A stretch of 64,000 nucleotides of DNA from Alligator mississippiensis (lineage: Eukaryota > Chordata > Crocodylia > Alligatoridae), in the NCBI RefSeq assembly GCF_030867095.1, contig NC_081828.1, forward strand, positions 46,043,434-46,107,433, read 5' to 3'. Made by a program: the position numbers and the translations under genes. Position 1 is the first letter of the stretch. Each line of letters begins with the position of its first letter. Below are positions 1 through 13,500 of the stretch, in pieces. The notes beneath the pieces are model-generated. The model was not told the origin of the DNA. It ran no database searches and saw nothing but the letters and a program-made list of their open reading frames with translations.

Positions 1-224
1 TTTGGGCGCTGCAGAGTTTTTCACTAGCTCTCCTTTCTGGCTGGTCTCAGAAGTTTGCTGTTATGGGAGTGAATTGATCTGACTGTTCTAATACAAAGGC
101 TCCCTAACCCCCTTCTCAAACAGTTGGTACTTTCCCATTTAAATGTAATGTTAGATCTCTCACTGATAGAATTCTGTATGGAGAAAATGAAAAAAAAATC
201 CTATTTTCTTTAATAAATCTGCTG

Positions 225-592
225 AAGAGAAGACTGAAAGGAGATCTGATAGCAGCCCTTAACTATCTGAAGGGTGGTTCCAGTGAGGATGGAGCTGGAC
301 TGTTCTCAGTGGTGACAGATGACAGAACAAGGAGCAATGGGCTCAAGTTGCAGCAAGGGAGGTTTAGGTTGGATGTTAGGAAAAAAAAAATCACTAGGAG
401 GGTGGTGAAACACTGGAATAGGTTACCTAGAGAGGTGGTACAATCTCCATCCTCAGAGGTTTTTAAGGCCCAGCTAGACAAAGCCCTGACTGGGATGATC
501 TAGTTGGGGATGGTCTGCTTTGAGCAGGGGGTGGGACTAGCTGGACCTCCTTAGGGCCTTTCCAACTCTGTTTTTTATGATTCTGTGATCTA
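225..592 (+). repeat. CR1 LINE 3' end fragment
   Basis: The + strand reads as the C-terminal end of a CR1 reverse transcriptase followed by the CR1 3' UTR. A short frame at 309-503 contains the typical end of the ORF ([22 protein letters not shown]). The copy ends in the classical CR1 tail TATGATTCTGTGAT near 590. It is 5'-truncated like most CR1 copies, and an A-run at about 381 has disturbed the frame. CR1 is the dominant LINE of birds, turtles and crocodilians. Confidence 0.85.
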
Positions 593-948
593 AATGCTAC
601 TTGCAGGTTTAAATGTAGATCTGTAAGAGGTCCTTTGTTTTTCTGGCATGGATTTTAGATCCTATTTTGACCTGCATGACTAGAGTTGTTCTGAAGGGAT
701 TGGTTAGGGCCACTTACGTTCTGTGTTGACCCTGTTTCACCTTTTGAGGCTATGTACCAGTAATTCTGTGCAAGTCTATGGAGTAATATCATAATGAAGT
801 GTATGTGGCCTACAGAGTATTTGAGCCTTTTTAGGATGAGTCTAATCATACAAGTGGAAATAGGATCTGAAATCTATGTAAGTGGCACAAAATACCATTT
901 ATACATCCACATTTTGATATTTAGGTAGCGCTTTTATACATCATAGGT

Positions 949-1980
949 CAGGGGTGCTCAACCTCTGGACCACAGGCTAAATGCAGACCACAGAGCCATA
1001 GGTATTGGCGGAGAAATTATTCGCTTAAGGTCCCAACCTGGTAAGGGAACACTTGCGAATACTTCCGACCCCAACGGGGCTCATTTCCCAGCTGAGACTC
1101 AAATAAGCAGGAGACGAGGGTGTGGTCTTTCCAGTTTATTTGGCCGAAGGTCCCTTGACCTTAGGAAGGCAGAGGGGCCCCAGTTGTACTCTCACACACG
1201 TATTTATATTCTCTGGTTACATGAGATTTTCACATGCGCAAAGCTTTAGCAGAAAATTACTAGTATTGCATGACTCTTCTTCAGCCTGCGGGGTAAGCTC
1301 CAGTCACAATACAATTTTAAATAATTTTACCAAATAAGGCACAAGCCTGCCGTTAAGCTTGTTTATCATGCTTAGTTACTATGGGGGAAGTTGTGGGCAC
1401 CTGAAGGTGCAGGCTGTGCTTCCTGTGTTGCTAGAGAAGGAAACCCCCTTCTCTGCGCACAATTACTAACAGTATCCAGCCTGTGGGGCTCCCCACAGAT
1501 TGGAAATGTGGTGGCAGGAGAGCAATGGCAATAAATATGGCCACCCTCCCATGCTGCCAAATTCCCAAGTCCCACTCAGCAGGTTAGAACCCTGTCACAC
1601 CCTCAGTCCCCACCCTTGTGGCTGGATGAGGTTGGGTCACACTCCCCGCCTACCTGCTGCTGGGCTGAGGCAAGCCCCCTCCCACCCCAATGGGGCTGGG
1701 TTGAGGCTGGCCCCTGCCCCTTCCCTCCCCCCCCATGCCCCTTTCTTGCACAGGGCTGGGCCACATCCCCTCTTTCCTCCCCCTGCTCCCCCCTCACAGG
1801 GACAGGTTGGAGCCAGGATGCCCCGTGGCCCCCTTGGTGCAGCTGGATTGTGCCCTGCTGTGACCTTCCCTGCTCCCCCACCCCCCATGCCAAATCAGGG
1901 CCACCAGCTGGATCCAACCCAAAGAAGGCCTGGGCATTGCCCATCCAGCCTGCTGGCCAAAAGAGGTTGAGCCACCACTA
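949..1980. mobile_element. hAT-like non-autonomous element, apparently with a nested insertion
   Basis: The left end CAGGGGTGCTCAACCTCTGG and the reverse complement of the right end (GGTTGAGCCACCACTA) form imperfect terminal inverted repeats. The flanks TCATAGGT (941-948) and TTTTAGGT (1981-1988) match at 6 of 8 positions, as expected of an old hAT 8-bp target duplication. The last 380 bases are very C/G-rich and low in complexity. About 590 bases in the middle look like a separate insertion. Confidence 0.6.
1008..1598 (-). repeat. Possible solo LTR nested in the hAT-like element
   Basis: Read on the minus strand the segment starts TGTGACAGGGTTCTAACC, carries an AATAAA-type signal (complement of 1136-1141) about 130 bases before the end, and finishes near CTCCGCCA, so it has a TG...CA outline of retroviral LTR length. 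No convincing 5- or 6-bp target duplication was seen and no internal viral genes are present. It could equally be internal sequence of the surrounding element. Confidence 0.3.
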
Positions 1981-3182
1981 TTTTAGGTAAAATAGGATCT
2001 GGGTCAGTATGCTCTTATCTTAATTAGGAGGTTACCCAAGGGATAGGAGGAAACCACAGAGCACTTGCTTCATGGTTGTATTGTAATCTGGGACTACTCT
2101 CTATTCCAAACTAGAGATTTCTCCCGAAGCCAAAAGTCCTGATCATCCAAGTGAGATCGAACTACATCTTAGATTGGTGAGGGAAGACTGGCTGTAATGA
2201 GGATGAAAGTGCTACAACCTAAGAGGTCCGCATGAGGGATGTATTTCCCAGATCAGAGACCCTCATGGCACAGTCCATAAGGTTATTCTGGTTCTGACAG
2301 TTGCTTGACTTGCTAATGTCTTTGCTGCGTCTGTGTAGTGGATAATAGAGGATTTCAGTCTCTAGGACTGTCGGGACTGATCGTCAGCAGTAAATTCACA
2401 GGGGAAAAAAAATGAATGAAAAGAAAAGTCAAGTTGTAGTCTTGTTGCCAACATGTATGGAACCTTACTAGTTGCTATGACAATGGAAGTCAAAAAATAA
2501 TTGTGGGGAAAGATTTCTAACACTTTAAACCTAATTTCTTTTTAAGGAGACACACACCTTTTTCACTCATCAAGAAGCAGCACATAGGGTGATTGAAATA
2601 ACACTGAGGAAAATTAGATGCCTTGCAGGCCTTGGGGGAAGTATGCTTTTTGCAGTAAAGTAATTGTCACAGAAATTATGGAAATGTTATACTAGTGATG
2701 ATTTGTTTAATATAACTTGGCTGGTTTCCGCCATTGATGAATTGAAACAGATGTGTTGCTTCAGTACAGTATGTACTGTGGAGTCATGCATACAGTATGC
2801 ACTGGTGGATGCGAGGGACCTCTTTCATCAACAGCAAATGTGGTCGCTGGATGTTCTTGCATGCTCCAATTTTCTGGATGTGGTGCTGAGTCCTGGTATC
2901 GGACAGCTAATTTATGAAGTCATTACACATAATCGGGACACATTAACTGTCTCAGAAGTATATAGAGTGCATTCCCTCAGATGCAGACAGATACAAAATA
3001 GACCTTAGTTTTCCACTGAGTGCTGACCATTTTTGATTTGCTGCTTTTGGGAGCTTGTGCATTCCTGACACTTGCACTGAAAGCCTGTGGAAAGCAGTGG
3101 CATTTGGCTCCCTGTTAGCCTCTAGGGACACTTTTATATGTGTTCCTGGAGTGGGGTGGGGAGCAGTGCTTCGTTTAGAGTG

Positions 3183-3450
3183 GCTCCGAGAGCTGCTCTA
3201 ATTAAAGCACCGCAGCATCTCATGTATCAGCATCCCTGCACTTCAAAATGGCAGAGAGGGTGCTTGAACTGAACCCCGTTCTGTGAGCTTTACAAGTGCC
3301 CCTGCCACCACTTTGAAGCATGGGGATGCTGATACATGAGACATGGGAGACTGCTGGAGCGTGGTACTGTAATTGCCACCCTTCAGCAGACTCAATCAAG
3401 TCTGCTCTGACACACTGTAATTACAACGCGTCAGGGCAACCTCTATACTA
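3183..3450. repeat. Fold-back MITE, copy A
   Basis: The core is an inverted repeat: TCTCATGTATCAGCATCC at about 3218 returns as GGATGCTGATACATGAGA near 3322-3342, and the arms continue inward through CACTTCAAAATGGCAG and its partner CACTTTGAAGCATGGGG. A second smaller hairpin follows around CAGACTCAATCAAGTCTG. The same arrangement occurs at 24163-24376, so this is a dispersed family. No coding capacity. Confidence 0.7.
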
Positions 3451-6400
3451 GTTAGATCCAGGTTAGGTAGGGAACAGTGGGGCTCAGCCCCCTTTCCATT
3501 CCTTGTCTACCACTAAAGATGGAAGATCCTCAACACCCACATTCCTCATGCAATTCTTTTTCTAGCCGTATTTGTTGCTTTTTAACTATGGTTTAGTCTT
3601 TGATTATCTTTTGTTTTTTTATTTTAGATCAAAGTTAAGTTAAAGCTCCATATTGTGATTTCATAACTCTTCCACCTTCCCTGCCCTCTGCAGCACATTA
3701 TCAGGTCAGCATGCTGTACGGATTTGTTTGAGCCCAGGTCCCATCTGCTATGTCAGATCCTGAATGGTCTAGATTTGAGTCCTGTCCTTTTTGCAGCAAC
3801 AGAATGTCTGAAGGCCAATCATTTAGTGCAGCTTGCTGCTTCTCTGAAGGGGCCGCTTGCCAATGGTATGTTACAGCCTTGCAGCTTTCGTCCCAAGGGT
3901 GCACGAGGAGTTGGAGACCATTAAAGCTCACTGTATACGTCCTGATAACTTGCCATGTTTCTCTGTATCTAACTGAAGTGCCAAGGCTATTTGATGCCCT
4001 CTGTTTTGAAAATGTTGAGGTTTTAAACAAAAGGTGGAAAACTGATAAGGCAGTGTTTCTAGGAATTCCCAAGAATGATGCCAAAGTTCTTTGGGATCTG
4101 GAATCAGGGCAGCACAGAAGAAGAAAAATAAATTCTCCAGCTCTTACCTGAAACCAAGGAAGTGCATATTATAGGGATCTATGGACAACTTTGCTTGGAG
4201 AGGCAGCTCACTCTGAATGCAAACTAGCTTACCACTAGCTGCTTTGGTTCCAACTTTGTTTTCTCCTTTAGTGCAGAGTGCTATGTTGCATCTGACTGGG
4301 AAGTTTCTATGGTCTGTTTATTTCCTTTTGTGTCCAGAAGACAGAAAAATGGAGTGACAAGCAGCTGGGACAGTTTACAGAGTGAAGCCAAGTGCTACAC
4401 TGGTGAAACTAGCACTTTCTGGCCCACTGTGAGGAGATGTAACAGAACTGAGTGGGAACACTAAAAAGGGATAGGGATGTCCTAACCTCCTCATTTAATT
4501 CCTGTTCGTCTCCTAGCAAGCCTTCCTTGCCACAGCTAGTTTTTCATATTCTTTGTCATCCATATTTTCCGAGGCACAACTAATAATCCAGGCCAGGCCA
4601 CCTACAACTTCCACCAAACCCATGCTTCTCTGTCTTCATCTAGCCATTTAAACTATGGCTGCCTCTCTTGATTGCAGTAATTTTCCGTAATGAAAACAGG
4701 GCAAAATATAACCAAAATGAAGTAGGTGCAACATTCTTCCCTCTAAGCTGTTGCACATCAATTTAGGATTTTTTTCCCTCATTCAACTCTCTGTTACTAG
4801 TGCACTCTCTTTGAGACTTTGCCCATTGCTTTGAACACATACCTGTGATCCTGGTTGTGGTTTTATACGGTGGAGGCCCATATTACAGGATCATTTAGAG
4901 AGCGTTGTAGAGCACATAAAGGAATGAAAAGGTTGTGATCAAATTTAAAGTGGGTGCATCCCCTCCTCAGAGTCTGATAGATATTTGCTATACATTGTTG
5001 ATTTCACATGACATTTCACATGGTATAGCTAAAGCTAGGTTTATTTGTCTTAATAGTATTTTAACTTAACAAGCATAGTTATACTGTTAATCACATTAGT
5101 ACAATCCCATGGAAATCATCACAGGTTACAGAGACATAAATGAAGGCAGGAATTTGGCCCATTATATTCTGGAGGCAACATACTTTAATAGCATTTCTGC
5201 CCAGTTCCCAACCAAGAGAACATAATTCTTTTGGGCAGTTACTGATAGGTGGTTAATCTAACTATTCTTGTAGTATGTGTATCTTGTTGCAGAAATTGTA
5301 CATTTAGGTAACAATGCAATGTATCATTTTACCAACTATAACTCTAACCTTAATGAGCAATTTAACTTACTGTATGGCAGCTTTAATTTAGTATGAGCAG
5401 TTGCATTAAATGAACCATATTACAGACCCAGTTAGACAGCAACCACATTAAAGTGAAAAAGTAAATCTGTTTTCCATCAGCAGTGATAGAACGCAAAGCA
5501 GATCTGTGTAGCTCTATGTTATCCTATAGTGTGTTAATCAGATACAAGGTGTGACGGAAACCAGTGACAAAGGGGACCCCTGATAGGGAACAGACACGGT
5601 CTGATAATAGGCCAATTAACGCTTCATAATGTTTCAGTGGTTCAGCAGTAAACAAAGTTGGATGTAGAACTTCAAAAAGGATGGCGCATTCCGTGCAGAA
5701 TCAAACCATACATCTTCCATGACGCTTGGGGATTTATGGGAACAGAATGCTTAAAACAGTGATGTCAGAAGGTTCCAAGGAGAATAAAATCAACCTCCAA
5801 GTATTCTTCCCTTTTATATAACAGCATATAAAATGCTCAGCTCCTTATAGCATGTAGAAAAAAATTAGAAAGACCAACTCCACCCATGCTCCCACACCTA
5901 CTTCACCAGTGGTCTAACATTTGAAAGGTCTGATGGACTTGGCCATTGTTAGTGTGTGCCATAATCTTACTAGTCTTCATATTTCATTTCTTGAAAAATG
6001 GTATCTTCAAGTGAAGAAGGCTTTTAATGGTTCTGAATTTAAGTCCTGCAAAACGTTTTTAGAAATTTAACAAGTTTTTAGGGGTTCTTGGGAGTTGCTT
6101 TGATCTTAACTTATTTGTTTTAGTTTCCCTGAACCTTCACCTCTAGTCATATGACCCTGGATTTTTTCTTTTGCACCAAACTCTTGAAGTTTTTCCATAA
6201 TGTCACATTTTCCTGTGGAGAATATACAGAAATTATGGCCTTCGTGCAGCAGCAATAGGATGAGATTCTCAGCTCTGTTACGTAGGATGTCAGACTGCAT
6301 GATTATAACTAGATTCTTCAAGCTTTAAAATCTATGATCACTGCCATAGATAGAATCCTGGACAAAATGGACCATTGTTCATATCCGGTATGGCAGTTCT

Positions 6401-7744
6401 TTTTATTCCTAAAACCCAGAAGCCTTACTTTGAACATTTTAGAAAAGCACCAAAATTTACCTGAGATGATAAATGTGGTGTTACCTTAAAAACCACATGT
6501 ATACCAAAGAGACAGTTGGCTCCATGCCAGCGTAATTCACCAGTCCTCTGCCAACTTTTGACTCTGAGATTTAAAGAGAAGATATAATAAGTCTTTTGTG
6601 TTCAGCTGTTATATCTGACAAGCAGCTTTTATAATGCTGTGAAGCTGAACTGCTTGTGCAAATGAGATCAAGATCAAAATTCAGGAAAGGATGAAGATAT
6701 TTGTATGTGCCATTTGTTAAATGTAAAACTAGGAATGAAGCCATCATCAGTGTTCCTGTTGGGGACCTTTTAAAGTAAACAAGCCAGTGCGAAAACTATT
6801 TAATTTTTTTACAAATTAATCTAATTTGCTATTTGTTTATTTTTTTTCCTCCTTGTAATCATCGTTTCTGGGAATGGTTTTCTTGGGATTACAGAACAGC
6901 TGCTGGCAGTTACAAGGTGTTTCTCTAAAGCTTAAAAGGAGCTTAAGACTGCTGAGGGTTGACATAATAGATAGCCCACAGTTTAACTCTGGCAGACACA
7001 GATACAGCAAAGGAAATGTTTCCAAGATGCTGATCAGATGTCATCACCAAAAGTTGCACCCTTTCATTTTTCACATATCACTTTATAAATCTTCCTGGAG
7101 ATGAACTTACCTTTTTTGAGGATTTTTTTTTTTTTACTTTGTGCTGCTAGTTCTAGATTTTTCTTTCATTAAAAATGAATTACAGCAAGAAGGAAGTGTA
7201 GGACCCATCTATTCTTCTTCTTCTTTATCTTAAGCATGTTGCGGTTATATATGGATAACAAGAATTCACATTGGCTTCAAGCATGGAAGACAAACACTGC
7301 ATTGAGGGCTCTGAAAGCCTGGTGATCCAGTGTTTTGTGTACATAAAGCCATGGAGCAGACAATGGTTTGAATCACAGCCTCTTGTGCTCCAGGATGGCA
7401 GGAGAATGAAAATCCCAGTGGCCTAGTGACCAATGTATAAATAGGATAAGAAATAAAATCTAAGATACTTTTTCAAAAGTTTAAATCTGTGCCACAGATG
7501 TGTTTGTGGAAACCAACCTCTGAAGGTGTGTGCATTGATGAGATTTCAAAATGGGAAATCCATATCCTGCCTTGTGCCCAAAGAAACAAGGCTGCTTTAC
7601 TCCCATTAAAACAGAATTCTAAAATCCATTAGTAATGGAAAAGCATTTCTGATGTTGCACAATGCAGTATGGTTCCCTGTGAAGTCTTAGAAGCTCAAAA
7701 TGGAAGCTCAAATGTTCCTCCAGATGGGGAAATGAACCAGGCTT

Positions 7745-8100
7745 GTCTCTTAGGCAGGGTTTGAGTTACAGGGGAGCTGTGGTGGAGAGGGTTGAGCCCT
7801 CCCCATAAGAAATTGGAACAGCCCCCCTTCAGAAATGAGAACCACCCTGCAGGCCAGTCAACAATCCTTTCCCCCCCACACCTGCCGCCACAACAGCCCG
7901 GAGCCCATGTGCCAGCACGCAGAACCTTGGGCCCACCCCGCACCTTTCTAAGCGACCCAGGTGGTGGGGGCTTCTTCTGGCTGCCACTGCTGCTAGCCCC
8001 AGCCCTGCGGTACTGGTGGGGACCTGTGTGCACAGCCCTGACCCCGGCCAACTTGTTTTTGCAGGACACCCCCTCTTCCCCCCCGAGTCGAATTGTAATT
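7745..8100. repeat. GC-rich low-complexity block
   Basis: A C/G-rich block with homopolymer runs stands sharply against the AT-rich intron. Open frames on both strands have proline- and glycine-rich composition and resemble no family. It is similar in texture to the interiors of the hAT-like elements elsewhere in the window, but terminal repeats were not identified. Confidence 0.4.
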
Positions 8101-9244
8101 TGAATCCTGCTCTTAGGGACTGACCCAGTAACTACTGAGCATAGTGAATCAGGCCCAGAAAGTGAGAGCTAACCTAGGTTAATACCAGTGCATGTGAAAT
8201 AATTTGGAGATTAGGTTGGTTTAATACCTTGCTTGAATTCAATTTTAGGGGCAACCAGATGTTTAACTTAAGGTCATTTGAGTTAGTGTCTCATTTCACC
8301 ACTGTTTTATCCTGAGTTAGCCAAATTCATTTAACAAACTTTTTTTTTCTTAGTACTGTAGGCATACCAGTAGGATGTGGAGAAGGCCTCTTGGAACTTG
8401 TTTCTCCATTTGGAAAAAAATGGCATTGTGTAATATTTTATTTTCTATTGGCAAATCTGTGCTCCAGTTTACAGTCCCCAAGAAGATGGATATTAACAAC
8501 TGCTTATCATTTACTCCATGTTTTGTATCTGCGCACAGATGTGGTAGTTGGCTTTGGTAATGCCCAGAGGTGTTTCCTGAGGCTAGAAGCTTGAACCCTC
8601 TTTTTCTGTTGGCATTAGGAAGATTAAACGTGGCTCACCACTGAAAAGTGACCACAAACACATTGATATTCAAAATGCATTGTAAACTTTGTATTTTACT
8701 ATAGGGAAAGATTTATACAGCTTTGTACCAGCTTGGAGTCTGCATCAAATCTGTCTCATAGTTATGCCACTTCTTTCTGATGCCATTATAGATCCAGTTC
8801 TGGAAATTATAGAAGAAGTGAGAAATTGAGCTTTTCTGTTTTCTGTTCTGTAATCCAGAGATAGGTCTCTCTCCAAACTTTGAAAGAGTTTTGGTTGATT
8901 CCAGATTTCATCCCTGCCCTTCATTTCCATAAATGGCTAAACCAAAATCCTAGATATAGATTCATCCAAAACACTCAATAAGTTTGCTTTTGGACCCATA
9001 TTTTGTGTCTTGGGTTTATCTTCTAGTGTCACATTGCATTTCATGGTGCTAACTATAGGAAGTGATTGTACAAAGAGACCATACAATGCAAATTGAAGTT
9101 TTGAACTGGAGTTGCATCTCCTCAGAGTCTAACCAAACCATCATTTGATGAAGTTTTGTGGAGCAAAATAAATATTGGTAAATTTTATCTCAGTCTTTTG
9201 AGCCTTTCTGTTTCTTAGTACAGTAACTGGCTCCAGTCACCATT

Positions 9245-9540
9245 GTAGTTACTGACCAAATACTGTATTTCCTCGAATCATCAAAGACAAGGTTTCCCAC
9301 CATATTCAGTATGGAGGTGGGGAAAGCCTCTTCTCTTAGATTTAAGTACAAGGCAGGAGTGGTGGCTGCAACTGAGCCACAGCCACTGCCCCTGCCCTGC
9401 CCCTGTCTGCTCCCCACCTACCCTTCCCCTGCTGTTGTCATTTGCCTTCCCCTTGTAGCTCCAGCTCCAGTCAGGGCCCTGCTCTGGCTGGGGGGAGGAA
9501 GCACAGAGCAATGGTGGGGACAAATTTAAGACAACCCACA
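9245..9540. repeat. Probable non-autonomous DNA transposon with GC-rich interior
   Basis: The left edge reads TACTGTATTTCCTCGAATC and the right edge contains TTTAAGACAACCC, a pairing I associate with a family of short vertebrate DNA elements whose ends read CTCGAATCTAAGACG. The interior (9310-9520) is rich in CCCCTGCC-type sequence. Target duplications were not resolved, so the family name is left open. Confidence 0.3.
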
Positions 9541-9593
9541 AAAAATTAGATTCTAGACTTGGAAAATGATAACAAATGTATAAATTTTCCATG

Positions 9594-9598
<5 letters not shown>

Positions 9599-9648
<50 letters not shown>
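9599..9648. repeat. AT dinucleotide microsatellite
   Basis: An uninterrupted run of about 25 AT units, about 320 bases upstream of the KIFAP3 exon at 9972. It is likely length-polymorphic and can extrude as a cruciform. Confidence 0.97.
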
Positions 9649-9650
<2 letters not shown>

Positions 9651-9968
9651 CTTGCAAAATTCCATTTAAGATGAGCGGTAATTGGCTGTCTGTTGACGTG
9701 TCCATTAAGGCTGGAAATGGAACACTCTCCCTCCACCCTAGTGTTCAGGAGCCATGAGGTAAACTTCTGTTATTGGGTAAATAAAATAATACTGTTCAAT
9801 CCTTGCAACATATTTTACCTGTTCAAAGCACTGTATAATGAAATAGAGGATTTTGGTCTTTGAGGCCATCAAACTTGCATCTTTCCCCAGCCAAAGATTC
9901 TTTCATTTATCCACAAAAACCAAATAGATTTCCTGTGTCTAACCTCAAAATCTTGATGGTATTTTTAA

Positions 9969-10184
<216 letters not shown>

Positions 10185-10284
10185 TAACTACCCAGCACTG
10201 TAATACTGGTATGTGAGAGCAAATCCTCAGCCGATCCTTGACTGAAACTATGCTAATTACAAGTAGGGATCTGTCTCCCTAGCA

Positions 10285-10580
10285 CAGTGATTCTCACAAG
10301 GTGCCGCAGCACCCTAGGCTGCTTTGAGATTGTTTCAAGCAATGTTAGCATTGTTAGCTATGCAAACATGAGTCACAAGATAAACCCAGAGATTCCAAAT
10401 ACACATCCATAACATTAAAAACATTTTGACTCGTCTTTCTTGAGTTCTTCGCAACAGAAAAAAATCTGTATCATTTTTCCATGGTGGAAAAACAAGTGAA
10501 TACTAAGACCTGGCATTTTTGAGGAATGCCTTGTGTCTAAATGAAGGGTGCCTTGAGTCTAAAAAGGTTGAGAATCGCTG
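10285..10580. mobile_element. Short hAT (Charlie-like) MITE
   Basis: Terminal inverted repeats CAGTGATTCTCA at the left and TTGAGAATCGCTG at the right correspond to the common vertebrate Charlie-type end (CAGTGGTTCTCAA). The flanks CCCTAGCA (10277-10284) and CTCTAGTA (10581-10588) agree at 6 of 8 positions and carry the CTAG core favoured by hAT insertion. No transposase is encoded, so it would have been mobilised in trans. Confidence 0.8.
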
Positions 10581-13500
10581 CTCTAGTATTATATTATGTT
10601 AATGAGAGACTGCAGTGCACCCTTCACTTTAAAAATGTTCTAGAGCTCATGGAAATTCAATAGATCCTTAAAGAAATATCAATCTACTTTAGCTGGATCA
10701 TAAATGCTGCATAAAATTATCTTGTTCTTATGCTTCATACTTGCTTTTTTGTCTATATTTTGCTTGCTTTACAAGTGAAAACCAAACCTGTTTTCTATCC
10801 CTATGAGCCTTTCATAGTAATACAGCTAAGGGAGTTGAAGCTGGATTTTCTTGCGCCTTGTGTGTCTGTTAAGTTCCAAGTCTGGAATACTTATTACAAA
10901 AGGTGATGTAAGACACGGAACCCTGCTGGACTTGCAAACTGCTAATGGAGTCTGCTTTACTGCCAGCTAGAAACATCAGCTTATGACTTAGTATGAAAGC
11001 CATAGACAGAGAATAGTTATCTAGGCAGCCTTGTGATAGCCCTGTTGAGAGTTTCTTCTCTAGCGCCTCACTTGAAAGATATCTTTTTAACTTTGGAACC
11101 TCCTTTTCTTCACACAGCTAAACCATTTATGAAAAAGTGACACCATATTACTTAGACTTTGGTGTCTGTGTGTATTTGGAGTCAGAGTGTCTACACATGT
11201 AGTCTCTGTTTTTACTCATATTAGTGATACATAGCAATGGGGTATTGGGAGATGGATTCTGTTCTGTCTCATGCATTGTTCCAGATGTTGCTATCACAGT
11301 TTAGTTAGGAACGTGGGACCTGCCATATTGGATGAATGCTGAATCCAGTCCAGTATCTTTTCTCCAATGCTGGTTCTTGCCAGCAACTTTAATTGAAGGT
11401 ACGATATACCCTTCAGGAGGCAATTATAGAACAACTTGCCTACAGGATAAATTTCTTTAACACACATTGAGAGGCTGAATTTATGCTCTGAGGCTTGACA
11501 GTTTATATATTTTCCAAAACTCTTGGTGGAGTATGTGTATGCATGGTTTTCCTAATCTTTAATGTTGGGTCTGGTTATATTCTTATTTTCCATATAAATA
11601 TCCAGTCTTTTGTTAACAATGTATGAGTCAGAAAGCTCAATTTCAGAACACAAGAAAAATTTGAAAGAATTGTGGTATAACCACCCCTCCAACCTTTTAT
11701 ACTGTTAACTGGTCAACATTATCATGAGTCACTGAGAGAATAAACATGAAGCTCCCAATGCCCATGTTATAGTTACTCTGCAAAGTATATCGACACTTAA
11801 GTGTCCTTATTTACAGATGTGCTATTGTGCGTCAGCCACAGCAATAGTCATACTTGGATATACTTTCTTCTTCTGGACTCTTTCTATTTGATTGTACTAA
11901 GCTTACAAGACTAACACCTTCAGCAGTTCAAATGTAGCACAGGGTTCTTTTTTGGAGTAGAGCTTTTTTGTACTTTGAGTAAAAAAAAAAAATATGAAAA
12001 GGTTCCTGTTGTACTCTCTTCTTTCCAGAGTTTCCTTGTTTCTCTGAACCACTTCTTTTTCCAAGTAGTGTGGGTTAGGGATAGAGTGTGTCACCAGTAC
12101 CTTTGAATTTTACTGTCTTTTAATCAGTAGTGTTACAGACTTAACATTATTTGGACAAAGATTTTTGTGTTGGAATTGATATTTGACCAGGGAAGGAGGG
12201 GCAGATTCCCAGTGATATATTCTACAGATGTCTGAGAAGTCTTTCTGTTTTTAAAAGGTATAAAAGTCAGTGATTTATATTTAAAGTACAGATTCACTTT
12301 TCAGTTTTCTTCTACCAAGTGCCAGCATTAGTGTGTTCTTGGGCTCCGTTAGATTTATACTTTTGAAATGTGACCAGTGGGGACGTGCTATAGCTTTGAA
12401 AAAACTATGGATTATTATACCAACTAGAATCTTTTTTTTTTTTTTTGGTCATTTGGATTCCTTCAGGACAGGCCATTATTTATTCTTAGGCACAAAAGTA
12501 CATTTCATCCAGTCAGAAACCCTTTTATTTATGCAAGTACAGTATACTTTTTCAGGGTGACCTGCTCCCTGATTGGTAGAAGTTCAATACAGATCTTTTT
12601 TCTTGACTAGTAAGAATTCTTCAGTTCACTAATGGCATGATGGGTTACTATTACTGTGCTACCCCAGGCTGCTTCACACAAAATGATTAAAACTAAATCA
12701 ATAGATTGGCAGAATCTAAAGAATTTTTCATGAGCTCTAGGTCATCTCTATGTTGGAAATACACATCCCCAATTTATCAACAGATGCCTATTAACTGCAA
12801 TAGTATTCTATGTGACTGACGCTTTCCATGTGCTTTTATTTTCCTATAAAAGTCATGGGTTTGTTGGCCAGAACTCTGAGCTTTATGGTTTGAATGTTAG
12901 TACAGTTGATTCAGGTTACTCCAGCTTCAGAGTTAAAAATATAATGCTTTTCCATTAGTTGTGATAGTTTACCATCCCTGTTTTCAGATAAAAACATTAT
13001 ATAAAATTAAGTGTTTAAAAAATTAAACTACTTAATTTGCCTGTTTTCAGTGAAATTATTTTCTGATTTAAAGATGCTTGTTTTCCATTTCAAGTTTTGC
13101 TTAAACAATAGTTCAGATGGCAAAACAGGAAGATATTACTACAGTTCATTAAAAATTTTGTTTTCCTTTTTAGTTGTCCTGTCCTAGCACATTTTTCCCC
13201 TGGCTGAACAATGCTGAAAGGATTATATATTTATGTTGGAATATTTGCTTATCAGATGCTATTTTCTTGCACGCTGTACACACATGTGTACAATTAGCTG
13301 TACACCCTATGCTTTTTCTTACACCTAAAATATATGTCTGATCATGGCTAGTACTTTTCATTTACAATCTGTTATACTGTATTCCGTCACTTTCCCATGA
13401 GCTGTTTTCTCCTAAATGAATCTCTGTAGCACCTCATCAAACGTCTCTTGGAAATCTAGATGTATCAGTTCTATTCCTTTTATCATTTGTCACTATATTA

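Noticed and set aside
2664..3008. Open frame of 114 codons on the + strand in the KIFAP3 intron
   Set aside because: It resembles no family I know, has a poor start context, no splice or promoter signals, and intronic frames of this length occur by chance.
3701..4151. Overlapping frames of 127-133 codons on both strands
   Set aside because: Two long antiparallel frames over one segment with no recognisable domain; more likely an unidentified repeat or chance.
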